Shown here piece by piece: positions 38,740 through 51,081 of a DNA stretch of 64,000 bases. The number at the start of each line of letters is the position of its first letter. Position 1 is the first letter of the stretch. The stretch lies in the NCBI GenBank assembly GCA_018292915.2, contig JACVVK020000058.1, positions 808,501-872,500 of the forward strand. The letters are read 5' to 3'. The stretch comes from Batillaria attramentaria. Its lineage: Eukaryota; Mollusca; Gastropoda; Batillariidae. A program made the position numbers and the translations under genes. The notes under the pieces are model-generated. The model was not told the origin of the DNA, made no database searches, and was given only the letters and a program-made list of their open reading frames with translations.

Positions 38740-39940
38740 TTATTTAAGGTAATAAATTATATGGACATGAATATGAAACCGTTTGCTTTATACACGAGAG
38801 AACAGTTGGATTTTTATGATTATGCTTTGGGATCTCCAGGAAGTTCTGGTGTAAAAGGGACTATCAAACATCAAAGGCCTCCGTTTCTTTGCAGACCGAT
38901 CGATATTTCATCTTTTATACACAGCCTTTCTCCAGGGCTCAAAGGGCATCTCTACAATTGGATTGAAACAACATTTAGGAGTACCATGGGACTTTCTTCA
39001 TCTACCAATATTATCGCAGCGATTGGCAAATTCATTAAGAAAAACAAATTCTTTGGTTACATACATGACCTACATGGCACCGGGAAAAGTAGTAGTAGGC
39101 CTACATAGTATATTGAAATGTTCATGCAATAAACTGGATTTGGTAAATAATTGTAGGAGCACATTAAACTGCCACTTAAGGTACAGCAAATTTAATCCTC
39201 TTGTCGGAAATCTTTGTGGTGACTATGATACTGCCACAATGTATATGAAACAAAAACAAATAAAAACTAAAACCCTTTAGGGTGTATTTCAGTGAAAAGC
39301 ATAACCACAAAGATAATAAACTAGATGAATTCATCGTTCGATTTTGTATGAAGAAAAATTATTTGATTTTCGTAAGTGACATTGCTTTCTCCGATAATCA
39401 AACACATGTACAGCATCATTTAGAAACCGACGTCTACAATAAGTATGCATACATTACAGAGATCTCGAATACATTAATCCAACTGTCATAGCAGGTGTGA
39501 ACATTCTATCAGTATCCATGTATAAAATGTTCACAATTTGGGAAATTACAACAGTGATTGATAAATTATACAAGCCGAGTAGTTCCCAAATTTACTTATA
39601 GTATTATGCGTTCAAAAAAAAAACCAGTCAAGGCCATGAAATGACTCCGTGGAAAAAAAAAAATCACACCAAGTCCATTTATATTTTACACACGAAACCA
39701 AAAACAACAACAAAATGTAAAATGTGAATGATGAATTAAAAAAACATTCAGGCATCTGACTATCTCTATTCAACGGTCTGTATCTGTTTTTAAGATCTCG
39801 GATCTCCAGAAAGCTCTGGTGTAGATGGGACTAACAAACAACAAAACAAGGTAGACACTTTCTATATGTACGTAGACAGCGTGCACTAACTGTGTTTTAA
39901 GTACATATGTACAGTTCCAAAAGGAGCAGCTTCCGAAAAG
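38740..39940. other. AT-rich region with an unidentified open frame
   Basis: A 115-codon plus-strand frame (38761-39108) has no recognised family. A roughly 45-bp piece (GGATCTCCAGGAAGTTCTGG... at about 38830) recurs at about 39795 as GGATCTCCAGAAAGCTCTGG..., suggesting a duplicated or mobile fragment. Confidence 0.4.
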
Positions 39941-39944
39941 ACGG

Positions 39945-40225
39945 GCATCTTTCAAAATTTTCAAATCCATTCCAGTGAGAAGGGTATCTTTCAAAATTTT
40001 CAGATTCATTTCAGCGAGGAAAATATCTTTCAAAATTTTCAAATCCACTCCAATGAGAAGGGTATCTTTCAAAATTTTTGAATTAATTCTAGTGAAGAAG
40101 GCATCTTTCAAAATTTTCAAATTCATTCCAATGAGGAAGGTATGTTTCAAAATTTTCAAGTCCATTCTCGTGACGTAGGCAACTTAAAAAATTTTCAAAC
40201 CCTTCTGACAAAAAGTACCTTTCAA
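39945..40225. repeat. 39-bp minisatellite
   Basis: About six to seven tandem units around TTCAAAATTTTCAAATCCAT and TCCAGTGAGAAGGGTATCT. On the minus strand the array is open in one frame as 13-residue repeats like MNLKILKDTLLTG because 39 is divisible by 3; no evidence that it is translated. Confidence 0.9.
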
Positions 40226-40395
40226 AAACTTCTACCGCTTCTGTTCCCATGGCCGAACGAATCAATATGCATGTATACCAGTGGTAGGAACTAGAGGTTC
40301 CATAGTTAGACAACGCAGGAGTTTTCATACTTTTTCTTTTTTGAAATTAACATAAGTCGGGGAAGGACTCCCTACGGGTTGTGCCTCTAGATCTT

Positions 40396-40515
40396 TCAGT
40401 AGTTTCCGATGTGGCTGTATTGTACACCCGGGCCCTGTGACGTAGACTTGGGGTCATGGCCATCCCTCTGGACGTGGTCGTAGAAGTCAGTGCCGTCTCC
40501 TGACGATGACGTGTT
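40396..40515 (-). CDS. Gene C exon 11: terminal tail exon
   Basis: Acceptor TTCACACAG, phase 0, TGA at 40396-40398. NTSSSGDGTDFYDHV..., VQYSHIGNY. A matching 120-nt exon is on the plus strand at 18171-18290. Confidence 0.83.
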   Translation of the reverse strand, partial: NTSSSGDGTDFYDHVQRDGHDPKSTSQGPGVQYSHIGNY

Positions 40516-42827
40516 CTGTGTGAAGAAAAATATTCATGAAAAAAAAACGCCGTAACATTCACCTAATATACATCGATATGTGAAGGGTACCCGAGCTGCT
40601 GAACCGATTCCAAAGCGCATGAATGCTCAACTCACAGGGGTTTCACGATTTATATAATAATATTCTGTATTTGCAGCTGATCGACAGGTGGTATTCAATT
40701 AGAGTGGCAACGTGCTGAAAGAGCGTAACTGATTATATAAATATTGGCCAGTAGGGTCCTTTACCTTAACTGGTGACCCGCTGGCTGCAGCATCTCCACT
40801 GGAACTCGTGACGTCACCCTGATTTCCTGAAAAAAAAATATTGCGTTAGTTAAATTATTCCACATAATAGTCTATAAGGCGCGCGGCCATTTCAGACGGA
40901 GACATATAATTGCGCTAAATGTAACAAGCAATGCTAAATCAATTCAGGTTTGGAACTGTACACTCACCAGAGGCAAAGACAATGACAAAGACGAGACACA
41001 ATGACAATAACAATGACACTTTATTTTCCACGAGAGAGAGAGAGAGAGATTCTGAACCTTGATCAGGTGCCATCTGAGCCAGCGTAGCGTAACCAGGCGT
41101 GTCCAGGGGATGGGGGGTCATGGAGAGGGGAGGACCTCGCGAAGCGGCAGCATCCTCTGGTCCTGTTAGACACGTAGAAATGACAGACTCAGCACAGAGA
41201 AATCAATTAGACTAGTGTTAGAGAGAAGCAGAAGGGAGAGCTAGAGAGCAGCAGAAGGGAGAGAACCGACCCCTAATTGAAAAGTCTTGTAGCGAATCGA
41301 ATAGGCTATCAGGGCTTGTGATGCAAAACACGAGTGTCTGGTACTTCACGTGTCACGCCAGATCGTTATGGAGTAGGGGGCGGGGAGGGGTACAGTTTAT
41401 GGTGAACAAGGGTGGGCGTGATCGTTTCATGTTAAGTGACCCTTTCAACACGGTGTCGGCTCTGGGCAGGATTAAAGAACTAGATAGCTTGCAGCTTGTT
41501 TTTATTGTTTAGTAGGCTACTTTCTTCACATAATGGCAAAATGATAAAGAAGGAAGACAGCTTTTGAATAAGGTTTGTCAGAAATAACAATTTTAGGCAC
41601 CAGAGTTTAACATACGTATCGATAACACTACTGACCCCTCCATGGCATTTCGTTATGCCATGTCGTTTCGATAGACTACGTTTTCGCACCCTGCGTATCG
41701 ATAGTACTACACAACAGTACCTAGCGTAATCAATGCGCACCCCACAGTTTTCCGATACCTTTTCAAAAGCTCGTACGTAAATAATACAGACAGAAAGTTT
41801 TGCTAGGGTGCTAAAGCCATGCTAATTATCACTATTTTTTCCTGGTTATACGTACCTTGAGCCTTGGCTGGTGAACCTTGTGTGTTGTCTCCCTTGCCAT
41901 GCTTGGCGACTGTAGAATACTCGTCACCTTTGGGTCCGACAGTGATGGTTGTCTTGTTGTTTGCGTTGGAAACCATAGCGTATTCGTCGCCTTTAGGTCC
42001 GACGTTATGAAGAGTTGGAGGTCCTCCTGGAGCACCAGCCAGTGTCATCTCTTTGTTTTTAGTGTCCCATGGCTCTTGGTAGGCGTTTGGTTGTGGAGCT
42101 GCTTGTTTGATGCTCACCTGTCCTCCAGTAATGCTGGTGACTTCATACGCAGCTGTACGAGCACTTTTCTTCCTGAGAACACCTTCCTGTTGTTTCGTGG
42201 GTGTGAACTCGTTGAAGGAGGCATATCCGGCACCGTCCGAGTATCGTGGAGCTTGATTGGAATCTGGGTTTTTGTCAGGAGGTGACGATCGTCCGTTCAT
42301 ACCGATGCCGCTGTCATGATCAGCATCTGAGCCGTTCTGCGAGAACGCTTGGTTGGTATACTCTGTATTACAGATCACCAGATTGAATTTTTTTTTTTTT
42401 TTTTTTTGCTGCTCCAACGTTTTTGCCAGTTCCAGTGGTGTTCCTCCCTGGTAATGGGTGGAATCCACGGAGGGCTCGGAAGCTGGGGCAATTTTTATTA
42501 CGCATGATGATGGAGATGAGGATGATGGTAAGATGATGCTATGGAGGTCCGTGTGGTTTGGGACTGCAGGACAGGGCCGCATTCCACGCTTCCTGTCATA
42601 TATATCTCAGGCATTGACCATGCAGGCCCGGGAACTACGGCACCTGAGGTGCCGGGCGTGTAATCATCCACATCACTGGGCATAGCACACCCGCTCTGGG
42701 TAGGAGCCGACCTAGGTAGGAAATATCATGCTTGCCTCGGCTGGGACTCGAACCCGGGTCTCCCAGTCCATGGTCCAAAGTGTTAACCACTACACTACGG
42801 GGGACGGTATCACCAGAATAATTGACA

Positions 42828-42883
<56 letters not shown>

Positions 42884-43282
42884 CCCCGGAGAGAGAGAGA
42901 GAGAGAGAGAGAGGAGTACCGGTATTATACCATTATCACACGATCTTTTAGTCCGATGGCTTTCGTGTGGAGGCTTCCTGCCTGGAAAGAAACCAGATGC
43001 AGCGTGGGTGAAAGTCTTCATGTCTCAGTAGTGGAACCATCAAATAAATTCGTAATTGAAACTATTACCGAGAAGAAAATATTGGATTCGGAAAACTTGA
43101 AGTATTTTACGCTTTAAGATTTGAGAAGGAACATTCATATTTATTCATTTTTAAAAGTTTCCTAGCTTTCAAGATCTGGGTTGTTTTGTCATGCTGTTCT
43201 GTTTGTTGTTGTAGTGGTGGTGGTTTGGGAGGGGGAGGGGGGTGGATTACCCGTCTGCCCTATGCGAACCAGAAACAGTACG

Positions 43283-43351
<69 letters not shown>

Positions 43352-43919
43352 TCTTACCTCTTCTTCGACGGATGACGAAGAAGATAATGATGGCAGCGAG
43401 GATAATCAGAACCCCTACTACGACTGCAATAATGATGTTTGTGGTAGATGCTAACACCGCGCCATCGTCACCATCTAGAACAAGAGGAAAGCAACAGCAT
43501 CATTTATTTGCTTAGGCAGCATAATCATTGGTATTAATATCATACACTATGCTTTCAAAACAATTACAGTGCCATTCACGTCAGTCATCAGCTCTTCTTA
43601 ATGAAGGAACAAGGGCATCTGCACTCTGTTCAGCCACACTACGGGATCCTTTGTGTTTACTGTGGTAGATCACAGGTCTCTAATTTAAGTCAGTTTGTGA
43701 ATGAAAATTTCAACAGCAAAATCGAGGATTATATATTCGTTAAGGACGTTACGTCATGTCAAAAATGCTCGGTACAGTAGAAAGTGCAGATACTTTTGGA
43801 CAAGTTGCACCAATATCTTATTCACCAAAATATCTTGATAGTTCAAAAAGCACAAAAGAGTGCAGGAAAAGCCAAATTTATGGTCAGCCACGATCGGGCG
43901 AGTGTCAGTCTAACCCATT

Positions 43920-43994
<75 letters not shown>

Positions 43995-46555
43995 TTTTTT
44001 ACCTCGGTGAAATGTACAGTAAAGATTCCCAAAAGCATTAGAAACACTCAGCTTGTATTGTCCGTCCTGCAGTTTTTCATAATCTTTCGCCGACACATTA
44101 AGTTTGGTCTCAAACGATGAAATGTTGTGAACAAGTACTGTGAACAAGGCTGAATTATTTCCGTCCTTAGTGTCCCCAACATAGGTAACAGTAACGTCAT
44201 CAGGTGACGGCGGAGGATTGGCCACAACCAGTAGAACAAACCCGTCTTTGTTGATGGCACTTGGACATGTATCGATGTCAGAGATGTTTTTTGGCTTTCG
44301 TGGTGCACCTGTTCACAGAAAAACACAAATGGTGGAGACGACAAGTTTAGTGTCACCTCACTCCCCCTCTGACGGTCAAACAGTAGTTTCCTTTCCCACG
44401 CGTGTGTAAAATTTTCTACGCATTTTGGCGTTCAGATACGAATGTTTTCAAAACAACTGCATATCTCATGTAAGCGTTGACTGTTTTGATATCTGCTGAC
44501 AGTTTCAATGTGGTCGTTGCACAGTCATGTAATGTAATAAAGGTAGCCTGTAAGGTACTATACACTATACTGCAGGGCTCCATTGTTTCCGGTACGAAAA
44601 CTGCCTTTCCGGTGCAAAACTTACAGAACGGATTCTGATGCTTTGGGAAATTAGTTCATCAGCCACTGAATGTGATACTGTTGTCTCACGGTTAACTCAT
44701 TTCCGACCTTGACCGCGCGCCGTGGAATTTCCCCGTGACCCAGGGATTGTATGCGAGCACAACCCTTGCCAACCAGGTGGTCTTCGCAATTTTTCGAAGT
44801 TTTTAAAAAGTGGTTTTCCTCAGATGTTTCCTAATCGTGATTGGTCTGGTTTGAAATATGATTATAAGCACTTTTATGGAAAAAAGATCTTTCATTGGAA
44901 AAAAATGGATATAGCAGCTACAGTGAGAGCGGAAATAACATGGGTTGTGGGTACTTGGTAACAGCGTCCTCACGCGTCAGCGCCCGGGGTCTGGGTGTGT
45001 GGTTGGCAACAGTATGCAAGGGCTCTGCACAAACGCTGGGTACATGGTCGTGAAAAAGTTAAGCCTACTCCCAGTTGTACATTCACGTGTGATTATTATG
45101 TGTTCCTGTTCCTCGTCTGGCAGACATACTGAAATTATTATGATTATGGGAAACCACGAGACAAAAAAAGTGACGGCCAAAAACAAACAAAACATTATTA
45201 AAGCAAAATCTCGGTATGTAGAATACTTCTGAACCACAACTCATTTAGAATAAATAAAAAATACACAATCATAGACCATACAAAACAACATAAAGGTCAT
45301 TAGTGTTATGACACCAAAACTATCAGCTCGAATATTTTCTTCGTTTACGTACACTCACAAGCAGGTATATCAGCTTACAATCCACGTCAAGTTGAATTGT
45401 CTTTTGATCAATGTTCAATGACCCGTTGTTGGCTTACCCAGTGTAGTAACATTTTAAAACGTAGTCAGTAAGCTGATATCTGTGTACATCATTGTTTATA
45501 CCCGCTTTCTGTAGAACTTTAAGAGTGGGTGGGTGGGTGTTTCGGGGTTTAAAGTCCTTTCCCACCACATACGGGTGATATCAAAGACGGAGCAACGACG
45601 AAAAAGCCAGCACAAATATTTAGCTCCAGCCGGGATACGCACTAACGACCCGAGCTGTAGAACTTTAAGAATACACTTATCATGGTACTGTAATTATCAT
45701 AAAGAAATGAACTGTTTCAGACAACAGGTAATATACAGCGTGACTACAGGTGATAGAGAGTGTAAACATTTGTTTTAAATGGAACAAAACTTAAGTAATA
45801 AATGTGAAATTTCCGTTAAATCTCGTTTATACAGTCTTTTGTTAAAAAAATTCCCTATGGTTGCAAACATCCGTAACCCTGTTTTTTGTTTTTATTTGCC
45901 TGTGTGATTTGTTGTCGGTCTCTTAGGCATGTTTGTAATATAAAAGTTCAAGACCGAAATCGGAGAAATAATTTCAATGATACATAATCTCATAGCTGGG
46001 CAGTTTATACGAAACGGCATAGCATTCAGCGTAACAACGACAACTAAACATTGTTAAAACATGCTAGTAATGGCATAAATGTAAAGCCACAGAAACTTTC
46101 TATGAAGCTTATTTGACAGCAACATTGTGATATACCTCAGACTGGACAATAATGAAACAAGATGGCCACCAGCCCAATATGTTGTTTCCATTCAATGACC
46201 TGCTGTAGTCACAGTCGTAGTCGTTGTGTCATGTATGCAGCCCGCGCGCACACGAACGCAAGCTCTCTGACATCAAGCATGCTGACATAAAGAAAGTACT
46301 GGAAACCCTTTCCGTGCCTCTATGCACTTGCAAAACCCCAGACACATGAGGTCGTGTGAGCTCGCCTAGCTGGTTGACGTCAAAAACTTTTTGGCGTATG
46401 CGAGGTTCTACATGGGTGAATGAATTCTTGTAATAAAGTCGTTCCCCTTTGACAGAGTTACTTCTGTCAGACCTGACTGACAGACGATTGCTTACTGGTA
46501 TCGGAGAAGAGACCCTCTCTCTCTCTCGGTCGCCTTAGACGCGCGTGCGCACGCA

Positions 46556-46604
<49 letters not shown>

Positions 46605-49600
46605 TATGCTTCTGAGTGTGCGTCAGTGGCAAAAACGAAACCCACTGAAATTCCCGCTTTCCACATGTCAAGTTGTAGAGATCGCGAAATGATACTGCAT
46701 TTCGATGCAAAATAATTTCTAGACCATCCCAGAACATGCTGGTGCAGTAACGTCAGTAGATTACGTCACCTTGGACTCGCACCTTCCAGTAAGTTGAGGA
46801 ATGTTCTAGATCTGACCTGTTCAGTACGTAAGCAGCCCTGCACAGCGTTCTCGATTCTTCTTCTTTCATGAATTTGTTCTCCGTGCATATTCTGTTCATA
46901 AAGTATTGGAGTTGTATTCTGTTGTATCCCGTGTCTTCTCTGCGATTGCACGAAGATGGCGACATAGTAGAAGTAAAATACATCACGTCTCCAAACAGAG
47001 GAATTCGGAAAGAAAGTGGCGAGACACCCCCAAGAAAAAAAAACAGCATCACGTCAATCAAACATGACGCACTTACTTTACGTCAGTGCGCGTGCGTCTC
47101 TTCTTCAATGTTTGTGAGGCGTGTGGCTCGTAGAGGAAATGTGCTGTGAGTACAAGTTTTCGAGTCAACTGACGATAACGGCTGCAGTGAATTTTTCTAG
47201 TTTTTTGTATATTTTTTATGGCACCCCAGGCTCATTATCTATGTATAGTAGGAGCGATTTTGAGATCTAAAGTGTGTTCACCAGCACTTTCATCAAGTAC
47301 GGCTTACGCCAAAAGTATACAAGCGACAACCTCCAAAATTGAGTTGTGATTCCGTACTCATGCTATCTATGTCCAAAAAATGGAGTGGTTTAGGTAAATA
47401 TTACGCCTTTAAACGCCAGAAAGCCACTTTTTCTGAAAAGGGCGATAACTCGCAAATCATGTGTGCAATCGTACCTGGATCGGGCCTTCTATTCAACAAT
47501 CTTGATTCATTTAGAAACTCCAAATTTGAAATCGATCAGTTCAGTATTTTCGGAGATACAGGCATCTGAACTGGGTTCACATGCAATGTCAACTCAGGCT
47601 CGGTTTACATGAAAAACTATAAGAGCGACCATTTTCTGGTAGTGACTCTGTTCAGAGTCCGTATTCAAAAAAATTGAGTGATTTAAATAAATATTACGCC
47701 TGTAAACGAAAGACAACCAGCTTGTCTAAAAAGGGCGATAACTCCCAAATCACTTAAGCAATCATCACACGCTTGGTTCCTCTAATGTAACATTTTGATA
47801 TATTTGGATACCCAAATTTGAAGCCATTCTGTTAAGTATTTTCGAAGAAACGGGCCTGGACATAATTTACATACACACGCACATCGCACACACATACGAA
47901 CAGACGGCACTCACTGAGGAGGAGAAGCGCGTTCGGCGCACCATACATGTCAGAATCGATGACGCACGTCTTCTTACGTCATTGTCAGAGTTATACTTGC
48001 AAAATCGTGTCTGCGGGAGATCGGCAGTGACGTGCGTTTGTACCACAGATGCTTGCCTATGAACGTGGAAAATTTAGCCATTCCTATGATGTTGTTTCCA
48101 TTACTATGGAAACAACATTAAAAAAAATTCGACAGAGGAGATTATACTTACAGTTCACACCAAGTTTAAGGATCCTGTTGTCAAGATTCAAGGCCCCATC
48201 CTTAAAGGAGCAAGTGTAGTTGCCAGTGTGTTCACATTCAGCAGGACCCAGTGTGTACGGTACAGCCTGAGTAAAGTCGTGTTTATCCGGAACACCATTA
48301 CTGGCGATTTCCTCAGTTCCGTTCTTTATCAGGTAGACACGTGGAGCAGGCCGGCCATAAGCACTACACAGTAATGTCACTGTCACGTGGTCACTTTCGT
48401 TCAATGTCAGGGTATTACTGTCATTCCCGTGAAATTCCCCATTCATCGTGAAATTTTGGATGTGCGGTTGATCTGTAAGCAAACAATTGTCCTTTCTGAA
48501 ATTTCCAAATTTTAATAATTTGTTACTTGGCCATTTGTACCAAGTGACTCTGAAGTGTTGGTGTTTAAAAGTTGGCTCATTTGTACGGTTGTGTTAGGTT
48601 TAGCTTCCTATTCATTTTGAGCTATTTTATGTTTTTTGGGGTTTTTTGTTGTTGTTTTTTTAACATACTTATCCATGTCTATTAGGCCTCAAAAGGACCA
48701 GCTAATGGTTTGAGAGTTTTGAGAGTTTAGCTTGTGTGTGTACCTGTACGCTCGAAATACTCTATCCTAACGATCACTGAAGCTCTTATTGCAATATAAT
48801 GTTTAAACTTAATGCGAGTGGTCGAAAATTCAACCCCATGTCGAGATAAGGGCCCCAACAGACCTACCCGGCCAGGCCCTTGTTTGGAGGATATTGTCGC
48901 AAAGGAATAATTTATGTTCAATCCAGTTTCTTCTTTTCTGTCCCAACTTGATGGACGCTGCAGACGCCCCTGAGACATCGCTTAACTTGAAAAAAACAAC
49001 AACAACAAAACCGCGCATTTTCAGGGATGTTGGAAAGAGGAGAGGTCTGGTTTCGTCTAGATTGTGACGGAGCCAAGATCACGAAGCACGAAGACTCTGC
49101 CCGGGCCACGGTAAAGGTTATCAATGACCGGCGATATGCTCTCATCCAAGATAAAGTGTGAAGTGCTATCATAATGACGAGTTTACACTTCTATTCGAGA
49201 CAGGTAAGCGTACGTGGCGCAGGGAACAATTACTTTAATTTTCCTGTTTAAGAGGTTTACAAAAGGAATTTTGAAATGAGTATGAGTATTACTACCGAGC
49301 AGTTGGTCTTAGCAGCGCGATTGTGTACCCTTCTGTTTGACTGCTAAATGCTGTCACTATGCAGGTGTCTAAGCAAGGCCATGCTAGACATCACCATTTA
49401 CAACGATCTGTGAGCATACAATTAATCTTAACGTTGTGTCTTTAAGGTAATCATATTATCATTGTCATTATCACCATTATTAGTATACCACTACTGTACT
49501 ACTACTAGTTTACTACTACTCACACTCAGTGTAGAATGTAGCATTGGTGTTAAGCATGTAGAGATCGTCTTCTGGAGCCCAGTAACCAGAACAGTGACAC

Positions 49601-49873
49601 GTGACATTTTCAGTTTCCTTGGTGACGTTAGTGAGGTCGATAGTCAGAGAGCTGGATACTGACGTCACCTGTATTGTGTGTTGTTGATCCGTGTGAACGT
49701 GATCGCTACAGTAAAAGTTGACGTGATCAACAAGTGGCTTGCCGCCAGTCACTGTACAGGTCAGGGTGTCACCAGTTTTCACGATCTGGCCTGGAGTGTA
49801 GCCTGATATCACTGGTGCATCGAATGGGGGGTCTGAAACAGGTGAAATAAGCAATTATGATGAGTCATTTTGT

Positions 49874-49936
<63 letters not shown>

Positions 49937-50556
49937 TAACAGCTTCCAAAACATGTCATGTCCTTTTCTGTCAAATCTTTGTTAAGATATTGTGGGTTAA
50001 AAACAAAACAAAAACAACAACAACAACAAAAACAAAACCCCCCACCAAAAACCAAAAACACAAACAACGCTCAAATTACGAACGCCGTTCTCCCCTCTTT
50101 CGGATTAGGACATGTATGAAACGTGAGTTTTCGACAATTATTGTTTGTTTGTTTTTTTTTAACCATGAGTAAAATAATAACGCTAGCTCATTTTCGGTAT
50201 AATCAAACAGAGCAGCAATCAGTACTTACATTTCAAGTGTACAGTGAGTTCTTTCACCACTACTTGAGGTGTCACTCTGAAGTCGTCAGACACCCTGCAT
50301 TTGAAAGTGTATCCAGGTTCCCACGGTATCTGTGGTGTAAAGCTGCACGTGCCGCCCTGAGAGTTGGCCTGACAGAGAGGATCCAGCCAGCTGTACACAG
50401 GAACAGGATTTACTTCTCTTGCCACACACGTCAGGTTCAGCAGACGAGATCCGTCGGTGATGAGAGTGGAGTTGCCCACAATAAATACATTGTTCTCAGA
50501 TGGTCCATCTGCAAATATATCGCGTCCGGCTAGCTCACTTTTTAATCACCAGCAGC

Positions 50557-50608
<52 letters not shown>

Positions 50609-50694
50609 GGGTAGCATTCTGGTTCTGAGCAGGTGCTATTTAAATGCTTCAGTCTTCCGATGATGATGATGATGATGAACAATTTCTCCATTTC

Positions 50695-50761
<67 letters not shown>

Positions 50762-51040
50762 AAGAGAGAGAGAGAGAGAGAGAGAGACTCACATCCCACT
50801 TGTAGCACGTAGGTAACGGTACTTGTCTCACCGCCACACACCATCTCACATGTGAACTGTGTACCGTTGTCCTCTCTCCTCACGTTGGTCTGTATCAGTG
50901 TGTTTGATGCAGGAGACTGGTTTAACCAGGTCACAGTGACCTGACTATTGGTACAGTCTCCAGGTGTACAGGTACAGGTCAGGGTGCCACCCTCCTCCAC
51001 ATAACGGGGACACCCAGCAACAGAAGGCGTGGCACATTGA

Positions 51041-51081
<41 letters not shown>

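Noticed and set aside
38761..39108. 115-codon plus-strand frame as a gene
   Set aside because: No domain, no splice context and a partly duplicated, AT-rich surrounding; left as unidentified.
41803..42582. 259-residue single-exon protein starting near 42582
   Set aside because: The upstream part runs through a poly(K) A-tract and a SINE; the acceptor at 42362 and phase match the gene C membrane exon, so only 41856-42362 is exon.
46492..47061. Two conserved minus-strand frames in the 2-kb repeat (also 57605-58446) as a protein-coding gene
   Set aside because: Both copies keep the frames, but the repeats are so similar that this is not evidence of selection, and no family was recognised.
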